Part shown: positions 41,374 to 49,997 of the stretch, piece by piece
How positions within the stretch are numbered: the first letter of the stretch is position 1
Layout of the letters: every line of letters starts with the position of its first letter
From: Actinoalloteichus hymeniacidonis
GTDB taxonomy: Bacteria; Actinomycetota; Actinomycetes; Mycobacteriales; Pseudonocardiaceae
Assembly (NCBI RefSeq): GCF_014203365.1
Contig: NZ_JACHIS010000001.1
Coordinates: 558,001 to 622,000, forward strand
DNA length: 64,000 nucleotides
Direction of reading: 5' to 3'
The notes under the pieces: model-generated
What the model saw: only the letters and a program-made list of their open reading frames with translations
Told to the model about the DNA's origin: nothing
Database searches by the model: none
Made by a program: the position numbers and the translations under genes

Positions 41374-42219
41374 TCAGCCTGCGGTCGTGCCGATCTCCTC
41401 GATCAGTTCCTCGGCCAGTTCCCGGCTGGCGGCGACCACACCCGACCAACGCCGGTTGAGGTCGTGATCCAGTTCCAGCGGATCTCCGTGGGCGTCGAGC
41501 ACCACGCCGCCTGCTGCCGGGACGGTGACCATCGCGGCGGCCAGGTCCATGATGCGATGCGCACGGGATCCGACATCGGCGAAGGCGTCGATCGACCCTT
41601 CGGCGACCAGGACCGCCTCCAGACACGTCGTGGACAGCACCCGCACCCGACCGGCGCGTAGCGCCACCCGTTGCCAGACCTCCACCGTGTTCGGCTTCGG
41701 TCGGAGCAGGCTCACCGCGGCCCCGTCGAGCTCGGTGCGCCCGCTGGTGCGAAACGGTGTCGGCTGCCCCGCCAGCGCGTGCCAGGCGCGTCCGGTGTCC
41801 AGCCAGGTCGTCAGCGCCTCGGTCGGCACCCCGTCGACCGCCAGCACGCCCGCGAAACAGGACAACGGGACGCCCGAGGCGGCGTTGGCCGACCCGTCGA
41901 CGGGGTCGACGACCAGGGTCATCGCCGAGCCGTTGTCGACGAACCCGGTCTCCTCGCTCAACAGGTTGACGCCGTTGCGGTGTGCGGACTCGGCGATGGC
42001 GTCCTCCACCAGCCGATCGACCAGCATCGTCGGAGTACCGTCGGCGCCCATGGCCACCTCGGCCGCAAGCTCGACCCGGGTATGCCGATGCCGGGCCAAC
42101 CCGTAGGCGGTCGAGGCGGCCCTGGCTGCGTCGGCCAGCGCCGGATGTACGGCCTCGGGTAGGGCCGGTTCCGGCACCGGCCAATCGATCAATGTCGAAA
42201 CGTGCTCGTCAGCGGCCAC
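41374..42219 (-). CDS. Inositol monophosphatase family protein
   Basis: 281-residue Mg2+-dependent phosphatase of the IMPase/FBPase superfamily. The metal site is complete: GVNLLSEETG (Glu pair), LVVDPVDGSANAASG (the DPxDG(S/T) motif) and HRIMDLAAAMVTVPAAGGVV (Asp of the WDxAxG motif, with H-R-I-M in place of Trp). GTG 42219 is chosen because a TACGGT -10 box ends 6 nt upstream (leaderless); the open frame further upstream is not homologous. The substrate could be inositol-1-phosphate, histidinol phosphate, PAP or a sugar bisphosphate; sequence alone does not decide. Confidence 0.85.
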   Translation of the reverse strand: MAADEHVSTLIDWPVPEPALPEAVHPALADAARAASTAYGLARHRHTRVELAAEVAMGADGTPTMLVDRLVEDAIAESAHRNGVNLLSEETGFVDNGSAMTLVVDPVDGSANAASGVPLSCFAGVLAVDGVPTEALTTWLDTGRAWHALAGQPTPFRTSGRTELDGAAVSLLRPKPNTVEVWQRVALRAGRVRVLSTTCLEAVLVAEGSIDAFADVGSRAHRIMDLAAAMVTVPAAGGVVLDAHGDPLELDHDLNRRWSGVVAASRELAEELIEEIGTTAG

Positions 42220-42225
42220 CTGCGC

Positions 42226-42231
42226 ACCGTA
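42226..42231 (-). promoter_or_regulatory. Leaderless -10 box of the IMPase-family gene
   Basis: Minus-strand TACGGT, six bases, GTG 42219. Confidence 0.55.
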
Positions 42232-42277
42232 GCCGGCAGCGCCCACGGAGTCGATTCCATTAGCCGGTGACAGGCAC

Positions 42278-42703
42278 TCAGGTGCAGATCTCCCGCAGCT
42301 GGTTGAGCTGCTCGGCCTGCTGCTGGGTCCAGGACTCGACGTCCTCCGGGGTGATCTCGGCGGTGGCGCTGGCTGCCGACTCCAGGGACGCGGCCATGTC
42401 ACGCAGTCCCTGGGCGACGTCCTCGTCGGTGGTCTCGGTCGCCAGCCGCTCGAGTTCGGTCATCCGCTCCTGAGCGGCGGCTGCGGCTTCCTCCGGGGAC
42501 GGCACGTCGAAGCTGAGATCCCCGAGGCCGAGTGCCTCGGCACAGGTCTGGGCCCGGTCGAACTCCTGGCTCGCGCTGTCGAGTTCGGCGCCGATCTGCT
42601 CGGCCTCGGCACCGATCTCCTGGATGTCGGAGCACCCTACGAGCAGAACGGACAGCGCTGCGCCTGCGAGCAACGTGCCCAGCGTGGATGGTCGAACGGC
42701 CAT
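42278..42703 (-). CDS. Small lipoprotein, helical
   Basis: 141 residues. The N-terminus MAVRPSTLGTLLAGAALSVL followed by LVGC is a lipoprotein signal with a clear lipobox, so the mature protein should be anchored to the outer face of the membrane at Cys24. The rest is acidic and alpha-helical with heptad-like Ala/Glu/Leu spacing (IGAEAEQIGAELDSASQEF), probably a coiled coil; two more Cys (QTCAEAL and REICT) could form a disulphide. No known domain. TAGGAG lies upstream of ATG 42703. Confidence 0.78.
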   Translation of the reverse strand: MAVRPSTLGTLLAGAALSVLLVGCSDIQEIGAEAEQIGAELDSASQEFDRAQTCAEALGLGDLSFDVPSPEEAAAAAQERMTELERLATETTDEDVAQGLRDMAASLESAASATAEITPEDVESWTQQQAEQLNQLREICT

Positions 42704-42810
42704 CTCTCGATCAGCTCCTAGTGGCTTCCGAAGGTCTTCGGGTTACCGCTCCATCCTACGGAGTCGATCTCATCGATGGGGATCACCCAGAAGATTTAGA
42801 TAAGTGCCCA

Positions 42811-42832
42811 GCGTGACGGGTGGTTGTCACGC
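42811..42832 (-). terminator. Hairpin downstream of the metal-dependent hydrolase gene
   Basis: Arms GCGTGAC (42811-42817) and GTCACGC (42826-42832), located 13 bp after the minus-strand stop at 42845. Confidence 0.55.
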
Positions 42833-42844
42833 CGGGCTCGACGA

Positions 42845-43663
42845 TCAACTGGCTGCGCCCAGGGAGAGTAGGCCGATTTCGGTCAGCCATGGAGCCGCGC
42901 CGACTCGGTAGGCGACCACCACCGAGAAGATCACCGCGGCTCCGGTGAGGATCGGCAGGACGACCTTCATCTCGGTCTTGCCGCCGGTGCTCATCCGCAT
43001 GGCCTTCGGGGGGCGGATCGGGTACCAGGTCTTTCCGGTGATCGGGATGGGCCAGAGCATCGAGCAGCCCTGTTCGGTGATGGCGTCGCCGAGGAAGTGC
43101 GCGATGTTGCCGACGATCACTGCGAGGCCGAAGATCGCCGCATTGTGCTGTTCGCCGGAGGCCCACCAGGTGCAGAGGACGGTCAGGACCAGCGAGGCGC
43201 CCGCGATCAGCATCGCGTCCCGTTTGGGGCACCACTTGTGCATGACGCCTCTGATGGCCAGGCCCGCGTAGAAGAACATCACGATGGCGATGGCGGTGCC
43301 GTTGGAGGCCTGCACCGCTGCGGTGACGATGAGCCCCATCAGCAGTGCGAACACGATGGTGTGAGTGAAGCCCCGGTGGCCGCCGTCGCGGTCGGAGTCC
43401 TTCTTCGTCCTGGTCAGGCGGTAGATGAACTTGCTGAACGTGACTGCGGCCTTGGAGAGACCTTGGCTGATCGCACCGAAGGTCCGCGACACAGTCGAGC
43501 TGGGATGGTCGATGTCGGGCAGCAGGGCCGCCCCGGATGCCAGCGTGGCGCCGATCACCCAACTCTGGGGTGATAACTGGCCGATCGTTCCGTCACTGGC
43601 TAAAGCGGTCACTGCGGCCCATACCGCTAACCCGCTCACTGCATGCGTTGGCCCGGTAGCCAT
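42845..43663 (-). CDS. Membrane-bound metal-dependent hydrolase (YdjM family)
   Basis: 272 residues with about six hydrophobic segments. Family hallmarks: MATGPTHAVSGLAVW (first His), GAALLPDIDHPSSTVSR (Asp-x-Asp-His) and GGHRGFTHTIVFALLMG (HRGxTH), plus a late NIAHFLGDAITEQGCSMLWP. These residues are thought to bind a metal, as in LexA-regulated YdjM of E. coli; no SOS box is seen here. ATG 43663 follows GAGGGGGCGG. Divergent from icd, sharing the 130-bp promoter region. Reaction unknown. Confidence 0.88.
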   Translation of the reverse strand: MATGPTHAVSGLAVWAAVTALASDGTIGQLSPQSWVIGATLASGAALLPDIDHPSSTVSRTFGAISQGLSKAAVTFSKFIYRLTRTKKDSDRDGGHRGFTHTIVFALLMGLIVTAAVQASNGTAIAIVMFFYAGLAIRGVMHKWCPKRDAMLIAGASLVLTVLCTWWASGEQHNAAIFGLAVIVGNIAHFLGDAITEQGCSMLWPIPITGKTWYPIRPPKAMRMSTGGKTEMKVVLPILTGAAVIFSVVVAYRVGAAPWLTEIGLLSLGAAS

Positions 43664-43795
43664 TCCGCCCCCTCAAGATCACTCGAAGGGAGGGTAGACC
43701 GTGCGATTTCGTGGGATGTGAGTGATCCCAAGTAGTTACCAGTACGCTTGTACCGCTTGCGTCCTCGCACGGATCTGAGAGGAGTGCCCGCGATC

Positions 43796-45013
43796 ATGGG
43801 CAAGATCAAGGTACAGGGCAAGGTCGTCGAACTCGACGGCGACGAGATGACCAGGATCATCTGGCAGTTCATCAAGGACCGGCTGGTCCACCCCTATCTC
43901 GATGTCGACCTCGAGTACTACGACCTCGGCATCGAGAGCCGCGACGCCACGGACGACCAGATCACCGTCGACGCGGCGAACGCGATCGCCAAGCACGGAG
44001 TGGGCGTCAAGTGCGCCACCATCACCCCGGACGAGGCCAGGGTCGAGGAGTTCGGCCTCAAGAAGATGTGGCGGAGCCCGAACGGGACCATCCGCAACAT
44101 CCTCGGCGGTGTCGTCTTCCGTGAGCCGATCATCATCGAGAACATCCCCCGGCTGGTGCCCGGCTGGACCAAGCCGATCATCATCGGCAGGCACGCGCAC
44201 GGCGACCAGTACAAGGCCAGCGACTTCAAGGTCCCCGGCCCCGGCACCGTGACCATCAGCTACACGCCTGCCGACGGCAGCGAGCCGATGGAGCTGGAGG
44301 TCGCGCAGTTCCCCGAGGGCGGCGGCGTCGCCATCGGTATGTACAACTACCGCAAGTCGATCGAGGACTTCGCGCGCGCCTCGCTGGCCTACGGTCTGCA
44401 GCGTGGCTACCCGGTCTACATGTCGACCAAGAACACCATCCTCAAGGCCTACGACGGCATGTTCAAGGACGTGTTCGAGGAGATCTTCGAGAAGGAGTTC
44501 AAGGCCGAGTTCGACAAGCAGGGGCTCACCTACGAGCACCGGCTCATCGACGACATGGTGGCCTCTGCACTCAAGTGGGAGGGCGGCTACGTCTGGGCCT
44601 GCAAGAACTACGACGGTGACGTGCAGTCCGACACCGTGGCGCAGGGCTTCGGCTCGCTGGGCCTGATGACCTCCGTGCTGATGACCCCGGACGGCCGCAC
44701 GGTCGAGGCCGAGGCCGCGCACGGCACGGTCACCCGGCACTACCGCCAGCACCAGGCGGGCAAGCCGACCTCCACCAACCCGATCGCCTCGATCTTCGCC
44801 TGGAGCCGAGGATTGGCGCACCGGGGCAAGCTCGACCAGACCCGCGAGGTCATCGAGTTCGCGCACACCCTGGAGCGGGTCGTCATCGAGACCGTCGAGA
44901 GCGGCAAGATGACCAAGGACCTCGCCGTGCTGGTCGGCAAGGACCAGGGCTTCCAGACCACCGAGGAGTTCCTCGCGAGCCTGGACGAGAACCTGGCGAA
45001 GAAGCTGGGCTGA
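43796..45013 (+). CDS. icd: NADP-dependent isocitrate dehydrogenase (dimeric type)
   Basis: Oxidative decarboxylation of isocitrate to 2-oxoglutarate, producing NADPH. 405 residues, of the homodimeric eukaryote-like subfamily. Motifs: [36 protein letters not shown] (substrate Ser/Asn/Arg), [49 protein letters not shown] (metal Asp) and [23 protein letters not shown] 43796 follows GAGAGGAG at about 13 nt. Terminated by a strong hairpin. With sucCD, mdh and sdh it makes this window unusually dense in TCA-cycle genes. Confidence 0.97.
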   Translation: MGKIKVQGKVVELDGDEMTRIIWQFIKDRLVHPYLDVDLEYYDLGIESRDATDDQITVDAANAIAKHGVGVKCATITPDEARVEEFGLKKMWRSPNGTIRNILGGVVFREPIIIENIPRLVPGWTKPIIIGRHAHGDQYKASDFKVPGPGTVTISYTPADGSEPMELEVAQFPEGGGVAIGMYNYRKSIEDFARASLAYGLQRGYPVYMSTKNTILKAYDGMFKDVFEEIFEKEFKAEFDKQGLTYEHRLIDDMVASALKWEGGYVWACKNYDGDVQSDTVAQGFGSLGLMTSVLMTPDGRTVEAEAAHGTVTRHYRQHQAGKPTSTNPIASIFAWSRGLAHRGKLDQTREVIEFAHTLERVVIETVESGKMTKDLAVLVGKDQGFQTTEEFLASLDENLAKKLG

Positions 45014-45038
45014 CGTACAGCCCGCATCGCCAGCCTGC

Positions 45039-45073
45039 CGAGGAGCGCCCCGACCGGCGTCGGGGCCTCCTCG
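45039..45073 (+). terminator. icd terminator
   Basis: Arms CGAGGAG-GCCCCGAC type (45039-45054 and 45059-45073) pair with a single bulge and a CGGC loop. Confidence 0.75.
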
Positions 45074-45216
45074 TACCCCTCGATCACCGATTCTGCGATG
45101 AGGACGGCACCGGGAGAACCCGCGCTACGTCTATTGCCTTGTGCCCGATCCGGGCGCAGCCCGTCGGCGGCGTGATGCTCGTCGGAGGCAGCGGATTAGA
45201 GGAGATCAGGAACGGT

Positions 45217-45816
45217 ATGGCGCGGATCAACGACACTCGGGGCCGGGAATGGCTCGTTCGCCCGGCGAGGGCGGGCTGGAAGCCGTGGGTGCGTCCTACC
45301 TTCGCCTTCACGGTCTTCGACGATGACGAGAGTCCGCGTAGCGGCCGGCGTCAGGCGCGTCGCCAACGACAACAGCAACAGCGGCAGGAGCGCAAACCGG
45401 CCAACGTGGTCAGCAAGGTCCTGTTCTTCATCTTCCTGTTCCCGTTCCTGGTGCTCTTCGCCTGGATCTGCGAGCTCATCGAGGGCTTACTGGTCCTGCT
45501 CCGAGTCCTGTTCTGGTTGTTGATCATGCCGTTCTATCTCGTCGAGCGGCTGTTGCTGGTCCTCACCGCCCCGCTCTTCCTCGCGGCCCGGCACCTCGGC
45601 ATCGTGAGGTGGGCGGTCGATGCGGTGCACGTGGCGACCCGCAACCCCGGTCGCCCGGTGGTTCGCGGCCGCTTCGAGAAGGAACGCTTCCGGCTGCGCG
45701 GCCTGCAACAGCGGGACGAGTTCGTCCTGGTGCTCTCGGGATGGCTCGCCGAGGGGCACGGCCTGCCGCAGGGCCGGTTCAGGGACGACCTCCGCCAGCG
45801 CTTCGCACTCGTCTGA
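45217..45816 (+). CDS. Conserved-looking membrane protein, function unknown
   Basis: 199 residues. Start MARINDTRGREWLVRPARAG, then a very basic, Gln/Arg-rich segment (residues 45-68), two or three long hydrophobic helices (VLFFIFLFPFLVLFAWICEL, LVLLRVLFWLLIMPFYLVER and LLLVLTAPLFLAARHL), and a basic C-terminal domain ending DDLRQRFALV. AGGAA lies 7 nt before ATG 45217. No homologous family recalled. The arrangement (basic patch, membrane hairpin, small soluble domain) suggests a membrane scaffold. Confidence 0.7.
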   Translation: MARINDTRGREWLVRPARAGWKPWVRPTFAFTVFDDDESPRSGRRQARRQRQQQQRQERKPANVVSKVLFFIFLFPFLVLFAWICELIEGLLVLLRVLFWLLIMPFYLVERLLLVLTAPLFLAARHLGIVRWAVDAVHVATRNPGRPVVRGRFEKERFRLRGLQQRDEFVLVLSGWLAEGHGLPQGRFRDDLRQRFALV

Positions 45817-46018
45817 ACCCTCGGTGACCGGAGTGCGGCCGTGAGGGGCTGCAAGTGGTCGCGCTCCGTGGTCGCCGTTCCATCGAGTTTCCCGAACGTG
45901 TCCGTTCATCACTTGCCCGGGTGTCATCTGGCGCTGCGGCAGCTCATCGATGCGGTTCCCGCTCTATATCTGGACCCGTAGCAAAGCGGGCGAGGGCACC
46001 AGCGGGGAGCGGGGCGAG

Positions 46019-46336
46019 ATGCCGAAACGGACATTGATCATCATTGTGGCCGCAGCGATCGGGATCGCGTACCTGGTGGATCGGCAGGACGCCACCGAGG
46101 CCGATGTCACCATCAAGACGCCGCTGTTCGGCACGCCGTGTGACTTCGAGGTCATCGACGAGCGCGTCCCGGTGCATTCGGGCCCCGGTCCCGACCAGCC
46201 GGTGATCGGCGAGCTCACCTCGGGGATGCTGCTCGGAGCTCACCAGGTCGAGCAGGACGGCTACCGTCAACTGGGTAGAGACCGCTGGGCGAGAATCGAC
46301 GCCCTGCGCCACATCGACGGCGAGTTGTGTCGCTGA
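46019..46336 (+). CDS. Small exported SH3b-like protein
   Basis: 105 residues. MPKRTLIIIVAAAIGIAYLV is a signal anchor. The remainder contains a bacterial SH3-like strand pattern: VPVHSGPGPDQPVIGELTSG (the usual LNVRSGPGT-type entry), MLLGAHQVEQDGYRQLGRDR, WARIDALRHI. Two Cys in the mature part (TPCDFEV and ELCR) could form a disulphide. Such domains often bind cell-wall peptides. GGGGAGCGGGG precedes the ATG. Confidence 0.68.
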   Translation: MPKRTLIIIVAAAIGIAYLVDRQDATEADVTIKTPLFGTPCDFEVIDERVPVHSGPGPDQPVIGELTSGMLLGAHQVEQDGYRQLGRDRWARIDALRHIDGELCR

Positions 46337-46363
46337 GGGCGTGGCAACGCCAAGCGCCCGGTG

Positions 46364-46978
46364 CTAGCCGTACCACCGTTTGTAGCGGATCGTCACGGAT
46401 CCGTATTTGCTGTTCCCACTCACCGACACATGCAGCGTTCCTGCGGACCGGCTGGTGGGCACTCGCAACGAGACCTGGCCGTATTTGGCTTCGAGCCCAT
46501 CGACGTCGGCGGTGGCTCCCTCGGGCAGCACGAGTTCGGCCATCCCGTACTTCGTGTTCAGCTCCACCGAGATCTCGCGATGCTGGATCAGCGCGGAACT
46601 GAAGTCGAGCTTGACCCAGCCGACCTTCGACTCGGCCACCAACCGCCGGGGCACCACCCATTCACCCTTGCGTTCGATGCCCGAGGCGTTCGCCTTCAAG
46701 ACCAACTCCTCGGGTGCCTCCACCGCTGCGCCGGTGGCGAGGTGCTGGGACGTGGTCGGCGAGTTCGGCTGAGGTAGATCTCGGACGAGGCTCGCCAACT
46801 CCGTCAGGGTGGTGGCGGCGTAGACACCGGTCAGTCGAGCGTCCAGCTCGGCCATGTCCAACCGGCCCTCGGCGAAGGCCTGCTGGATCCTGGCGGCGTA
46901 GGTCTCCCGTTCGGCATCCGAGGCCCGGATCGGGACCGGATCGGTGGGAACGATCTCGTCACCAGCGCTCGCAGCCAT
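46364..46978 (-). CDS. DUF1707 protein with LiaF-like C-terminal beta domain
   Basis: 204 residues. The N-terminal DUF1707 motif PIRASDAERETYAARIQQAF with EGRLDMAELDARLTGVYAAT (residues 16-62) is typical of actinobacterial envelope-stress proteins. The C-terminal half is a beta-rich DUF2154/LiaF-like region with repeating VELNTKYGMAELVLPEG, LEAKYGQVSLRVPTS and VSGNSKYGSVTIRY. No membrane segment, so probably cytoplasmic. ATG 46978 lies 7 nt after a TAGGCT -10 box (leaderless). Possibly part of a cell-wall stress response. Confidence 0.84.
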   Translation of the reverse strand: MAASAGDEIVPTDPVPIRASDAERETYAARIQQAFAEGRLDMAELDARLTGVYAATTLTELASLVRDLPQPNSPTTSQHLATGAAVEAPEELVLKANASGIERKGEWVVPRRLVAESKVGWVKLDFSSALIQHREISVELNTKYGMAELVLPEGATADVDGLEAKYGQVSLRVPTSRSAGTLHVSVSGNSKYGSVTIRYKRWYG

Positions 46979-46985
46979 GCGGATC

Positions 46986-46991
46986 AGCCTA
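46986..46991 (-). promoter_or_regulatory. Leaderless -10 box of the DUF1707 gene
   Basis: Minus-strand TAGGCT, seven bases, ATG 46978. Confidence 0.62.
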
Positions 46992-47127
46992 GCGCGCCGG
47001 GTCCTGCATCATCGCGGCTTCGGTCGGACCGGACGTGCCGTGCCTCGTCGATCGGAGCCCGCCGTCTGCTCGCCGGATCCGCGCCGCAGACCAGGTGGGG
47101 TGGGTGCTCGTTGTCGGTCGTCAGGGT

Positions 47128-47133
47128 TAGTCT
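47128..47133 (+). promoter_or_regulatory. Leaderless -10 box of xthA
   Basis: TAGTCT, six bases, GTG 47140. Confidence 0.58.
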
Positions 47134-47139
47134 CGCTCT

Positions 47140-47937
47140 GTGCTGACCGTCTCCACCGTCAATGTCAACGGCCTGCGTGCCGCGGCGAAGAAGGGCTACG
47201 TCGAGTGGCTGGCCGCCACCGAGGCAGATGTCGTCTGTCTGCAGGAGGTCCGCGCCGAGCCGGAGCAGTTGTCTGGCGAGCTGCGTGCCCCGGCGGGCTG
47301 GCATGTGGTCGCATCTCCCAGCGAACTCAAGGGTCGAGCAGGCGTCGCGCTGCTCAGCCGAGTCGAGCCGACGGCTGTCCGAGTGGGTTTCGGCGTCGCC
47401 GAGTTCGACCGCGCGGGCCGCTACGTGGAGGTCGAGCTGCCCGGCCTGGTGGTCGGCAGCCTCTACCTGCCCAGCGGTGACGTCGGGACCGAACGCCAGG
47501 AGGAGAAGGAACGCTTCATGGCGGCGTTCCTTCCCTACCTCGTCGAGCTGCGCGCCAAGGCGGCAGCGGACGACCGCGAGGTACTGATCTGCGGTGACTG
47601 GAACATCGCCCACCGCGAAGTCGACCTGAAGAATTGGCGGGCCAACCAGAAGCAGGCTGGGTTCCTCCCGGAGGAGCGGGCTTGGCTCAGCCGGGTCTAC
47701 GACGAGGCGGGCTACGTCGATGTGATGCGCGCACTGCATCCGGAGGGCCCCGGCCCCTACTCGTGGTGGTCTTATCGCGGCCGAGCCTTCGACAACGACA
47801 CGGGCTGGCGGATCGACCTGGCCTGCGCGACTCCCGGACTGGCCGAACGGGCGGTCTCCGCAGTGGTGGAGCGGGCGGCCAGCCACGACCAACGCTGGTC
47901 GGACCACGCGCCCGTCACCGTCGTCTTCGAATCCTGA
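47140..47937 (+). CDS. xthA: Exodeoxyribonuclease III (AP endonuclease)
   Basis: Class II AP endonuclease of base-excision repair, 265 residues of the EEP superfamily. Metal and catalytic motifs in order: TVNVNGLRAAAKKGYVEWL (Asn), VVCLQEVRAEP (metal Glu), GSLYLPSGD (catalytic Tyr), ICGDWNIAH (DxN), WSYRGRAFDNDTGWRIDLAC and the terminal SDHAPVTVVFES (Asp-His). GTG 47140 has no ribosome-binding site but follows a leaderless -10 box. Followed by a very strong terminator. Confidence 0.94.
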   Translation: MLTVSTVNVNGLRAAAKKGYVEWLAATEADVVCLQEVRAEPEQLSGELRAPAGWHVVASPSELKGRAGVALLSRVEPTAVRVGFGVAEFDRAGRYVEVELPGLVVGSLYLPSGDVGTERQEEKERFMAAFLPYLVELRAKAAADDREVLICGDWNIAHREVDLKNWRANQKQAGFLPEERAWLSRVYDEAGYVDVMRALHPEGPGPYSWWSYRGRAFDNDTGWRIDLACATPGLAERAVSAVVERAASHDQRWSDHAPVTVVFES

Positions 47938-47970
47938 TCTCTGGCGGCCCGGAGCCGTCCGACTGGATCT

Positions 47971-48005
47971 ACCGACCCCGCTGCCGTCTCGGCAGCGGGG
48001 TCGGT
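47971..48005 (+). terminator. xthA terminator, perfect 16-bp stem
   Basis: ACCGACCCCGCTGCCG (47971-47986), loop TCT, exact reverse complement (47990-48005). Confidence 0.9.
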
Positions 48006-48484
48006 CTCGTTGCGCCGAGCCCCGACCCGGGCAGCTGTCGCCCTTGCGCGGGTGAGCGCGTGAATTGTTCAGTTGGTGAATGGCCCACCCCGTGGATAGG
48101 CCGATTCTCTCGAACAATTATCGGGATTCGTCGGCAATTCTCGATATGGAATTACTGGCCCGGGCAGGCAAATGCTCCAATTGGCGGAGTTGCGTTGTGT
48201 CGACGCCCGGTAAAAGGCTGGTCGTCTGTGGTGGTCTTCTAAACCGAGTTGACCCAGCTTTAGTTCTTCGGCAGGATTCCCCTCGTCGGATCGACCGGCG
48301 CCGGCCGGCACGGAATTGTCACCCCGGTCCGGTAGAACTACCTCGCAGGCCGATAGCGCTGGTCTGAGTCCATCTTTCATTGTATTTCCCAGCCTCGCAT
48401 CGCCACGGCTGGCTGCTGCGGGTTCGCATGAGCATTCTCGCGGCAGTCGGCTCGACGACGCGACGCCACACTAGGAGTGAATTC
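48006..48484. other. Long, AT-richer upstream region of the lectin gene
   Basis: 480 bp with no gene that fits local codon bias. The part around 48100-48260 is AT-richer than anything nearby. It probably holds the lectin promoter and a long leader. No specific element recognised. Confidence 0.4.
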
Positions 48485-49129
48485 GTGAAGAACATCGCGC
48501 AGCGCGCGGTCAGAGCCCTCGTCGCGGCGGCGGCGACCGTCCTGCTGATCAGCTCGGTTCCCGCTGCTGCCCAGGACGGTGCGGTAGCGGACGATCGGAC
48601 GCCGGTCTCGCGCGGCGAGACGGCCGACACCGGTGACATGGCTGTTCTCGCGGCGCCTGGCCCGGAGTGGGTCACCATGTACCCCAAGCACACCGATTCG
48701 TTGTGGACCGGCAACCAGAATGTCGATCGCTGTGCCGATGTCGCGGATAACTCGCAGGCCAACGGTGCGCGAGTGATTCTGTGGGACTGTGCGTTCTCGA
48801 ACAATCAGCAGTGGGCCGGAATCCTCACCGTGGACCCCACTCGCGGCGACCTGTCCTATATGTTCGCGAATCGGCGCACGGGTAAGTGCATGGACGTGGC
48901 CGACAACTCCATGGCCGATGGTGCGAGGGTCATTCAGTACAACTGCCACAACGGCTGGAACCAGCAGTGGGAGGCCATCGAGGTCGGCGATTTCCTCTAC
49001 CAGTACAAGAACCGCCGGACTGGTAAGTGCCTAGATGTCGCCGACAGCTCCACCGCGAATGGTTCGGCCCTGGTGCAGTGGACCTGCCACAGCGGTGCCA
49101 ACCAGCAGTGGACGAGCTACATCGCGTAG
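48485..49129 (+). CDS. Secreted ricin B-type lectin domain protein
   Basis: 214 residues. VKNIAQRAVRALVAAAATVL followed by LISSVPAAAQ is a Sec signal peptide with cleavage after AAA or AQ. The mature protein is a single beta-trefoil with the three expected QxW units: SNNQQWAG, GWNQQWEA and GANQQWTS. Each is preceded by a C-x-DVADNS-type sugar-binding stretch (RCADVADNSQANG, KCMDVADNSMADG, KCLDVADSSTANG). No catalytic domain is attached, so it is a free secreted carbohydrate-binding protein. GTG 48485 follows AGGAG at 8 nt. Confidence 0.88.
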   Translation: MKNIAQRAVRALVAAAATVLLISSVPAAAQDGAVADDRTPVSRGETADTGDMAVLAAPGPEWVTMYPKHTDSLWTGNQNVDRCADVADNSQANGARVILWDCAFSNNQQWAGILTVDPTRGDLSYMFANRRTGKCMDVADNSMADGARVIQYNCHNGWNQQWEAIEVGDFLYQYKNRRTGKCLDVADSSTANGSALVQWTCHSGANQQWTSYIA

Positions 49130-49141
49130 CTAGTGCCGCAC

Positions 49142-49195
49142 CTCGCCGCCTGGCGAGGCTGAATCGAGGCGGGTCCCCATCGGGGGCCCGCCTCG
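49142..49195 (+). terminator. Tandem hairpins after the lectin gene
   Basis: First hairpin CCTCGCC / GGCGAGG (about 49141-49158). Second: arms 49165-49178 and 49182-49195 (CGAGGCGGG... with one G-T wobble). Confidence 0.7.
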
Positions 49196-49647
49196 AGTCG
49201 GTTCGGTACGGGGCGCCGGTGACCTCGGGTCGCCGTCTCCAGAGCGCCGCCGGGCTGGACGGCCGGACGGTGATCCGGCGCGGGCCCCGATTGCGCCGCC
49301 CGGTTCCCGATCTCCGATGTGAGCAGCATCTCTTTAGGCGCAGAAAGTTGCGCTGCGTAGCGAGACGACGAGATTTGCTTCACTCTTCGTGGGAAGTAGC
49401 TGAAATCCGGTCGCCCTGCGAGTAAAACCGATGGTGCGGTTGTCGGGGTGCCTGCGTAGCCGGCCGAGCGCCCCACTAGCCTGTGCGCGTGCCGTTGCGG
49501 GGTTCCCGGTTCGGTTCCCGGGTGAAGCACGGAGGGTAGGGATTTCCTACTCGGTTTCGACGTGATCATCCATTCGAGTGGGTTTGAGCGTGTCGGAGTA
49601 GGCCCGTGCGGGGCAGACCCGAGGCAACGTATTCAGGAGGCATCTTC
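49196..49647. other. Intergenic region between lectin and small membrane protein
   Basis: About 450 bp. It holds a TAGCCT box (49477-49482) with a possible 16-codon leader ORF (see 49489-49539). The rest (49330-49430) is AT-richer and shows nothing recognisable. Confidence 0.4.
49489..49539 (+). CDS. Possible 16-residue leaderless leader ORF
   Basis: GTG 49489 lies 6 nt after TAGCCT and opens VPLRGSRFGSRVKHGG before a TAG. The nucleotide sequence contains three CCCGG/GGTTCCCGG-like repeats that could fold. It lies 108 bp upstream of the small membrane-protein gene and could be a leader peptide; evidence is only the promoter spacing. Confidence 0.3.
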   Translation: MPLRGSRFGSRVKHGG

Positions 49648-49899
49648 GTGAGCACGGCGCGTGTGGTGTTGCGGTCGGCGATGACACTGATTGCGACCCT
49701 CGCCCTCACGGTGGGCACGGCGAGCCTCGCCGGGGCGGCCACTGGATCCGAGGAGATCAACAACGCTCCCGTGCACGAGGCCTCGCTGAACCTGGGGATG
49801 GCCTACGGCGGACCCGTGGGCCTGGTCACCGTCATTCTCGGCCTCGGCGGACTCATCCTGGGCGTGCTGCGACGCAGGAAGGTCAGCCGCAAGGCCTGA
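49648..49899 (+). CDS. Small signal-peptide protein with C-terminal membrane anchor
   Basis: 83 residues. VSTARVVLRSAMTLIATLAL followed by TVGTASLAGAA is a signal peptide. A short extracellular stretch (TGSEEINNAPVHEASLN) is followed by a second hydrophobic segment MAYGGPVGLVTVILGLGGLI and a basic tail LRRRKVSRKA. This gives an N-out, C-in topology with about 20 exposed residues. The tail resembles a sortase-type membrane anchor, but there is no LPxTG motif. CAGGAGG precedes GTG 49648. Function unknown. Confidence 0.75.
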   Translation: MSTARVVLRSAMTLIATLALTVGTASLAGAATGSEEINNAPVHEASLNLGMAYGGPVGLVTVILGLGGLILGVLRRRKVSRKA

Positions 49900-49997
49900 C
49901 ACCCGAGTCTCCTCACCAGGGGAACTTGAGTCACCTCACATGAGGCGATCGCCGACTCTGTCGGGCATTTCGATTCCGGTGCGGTCAGACTGATCGA

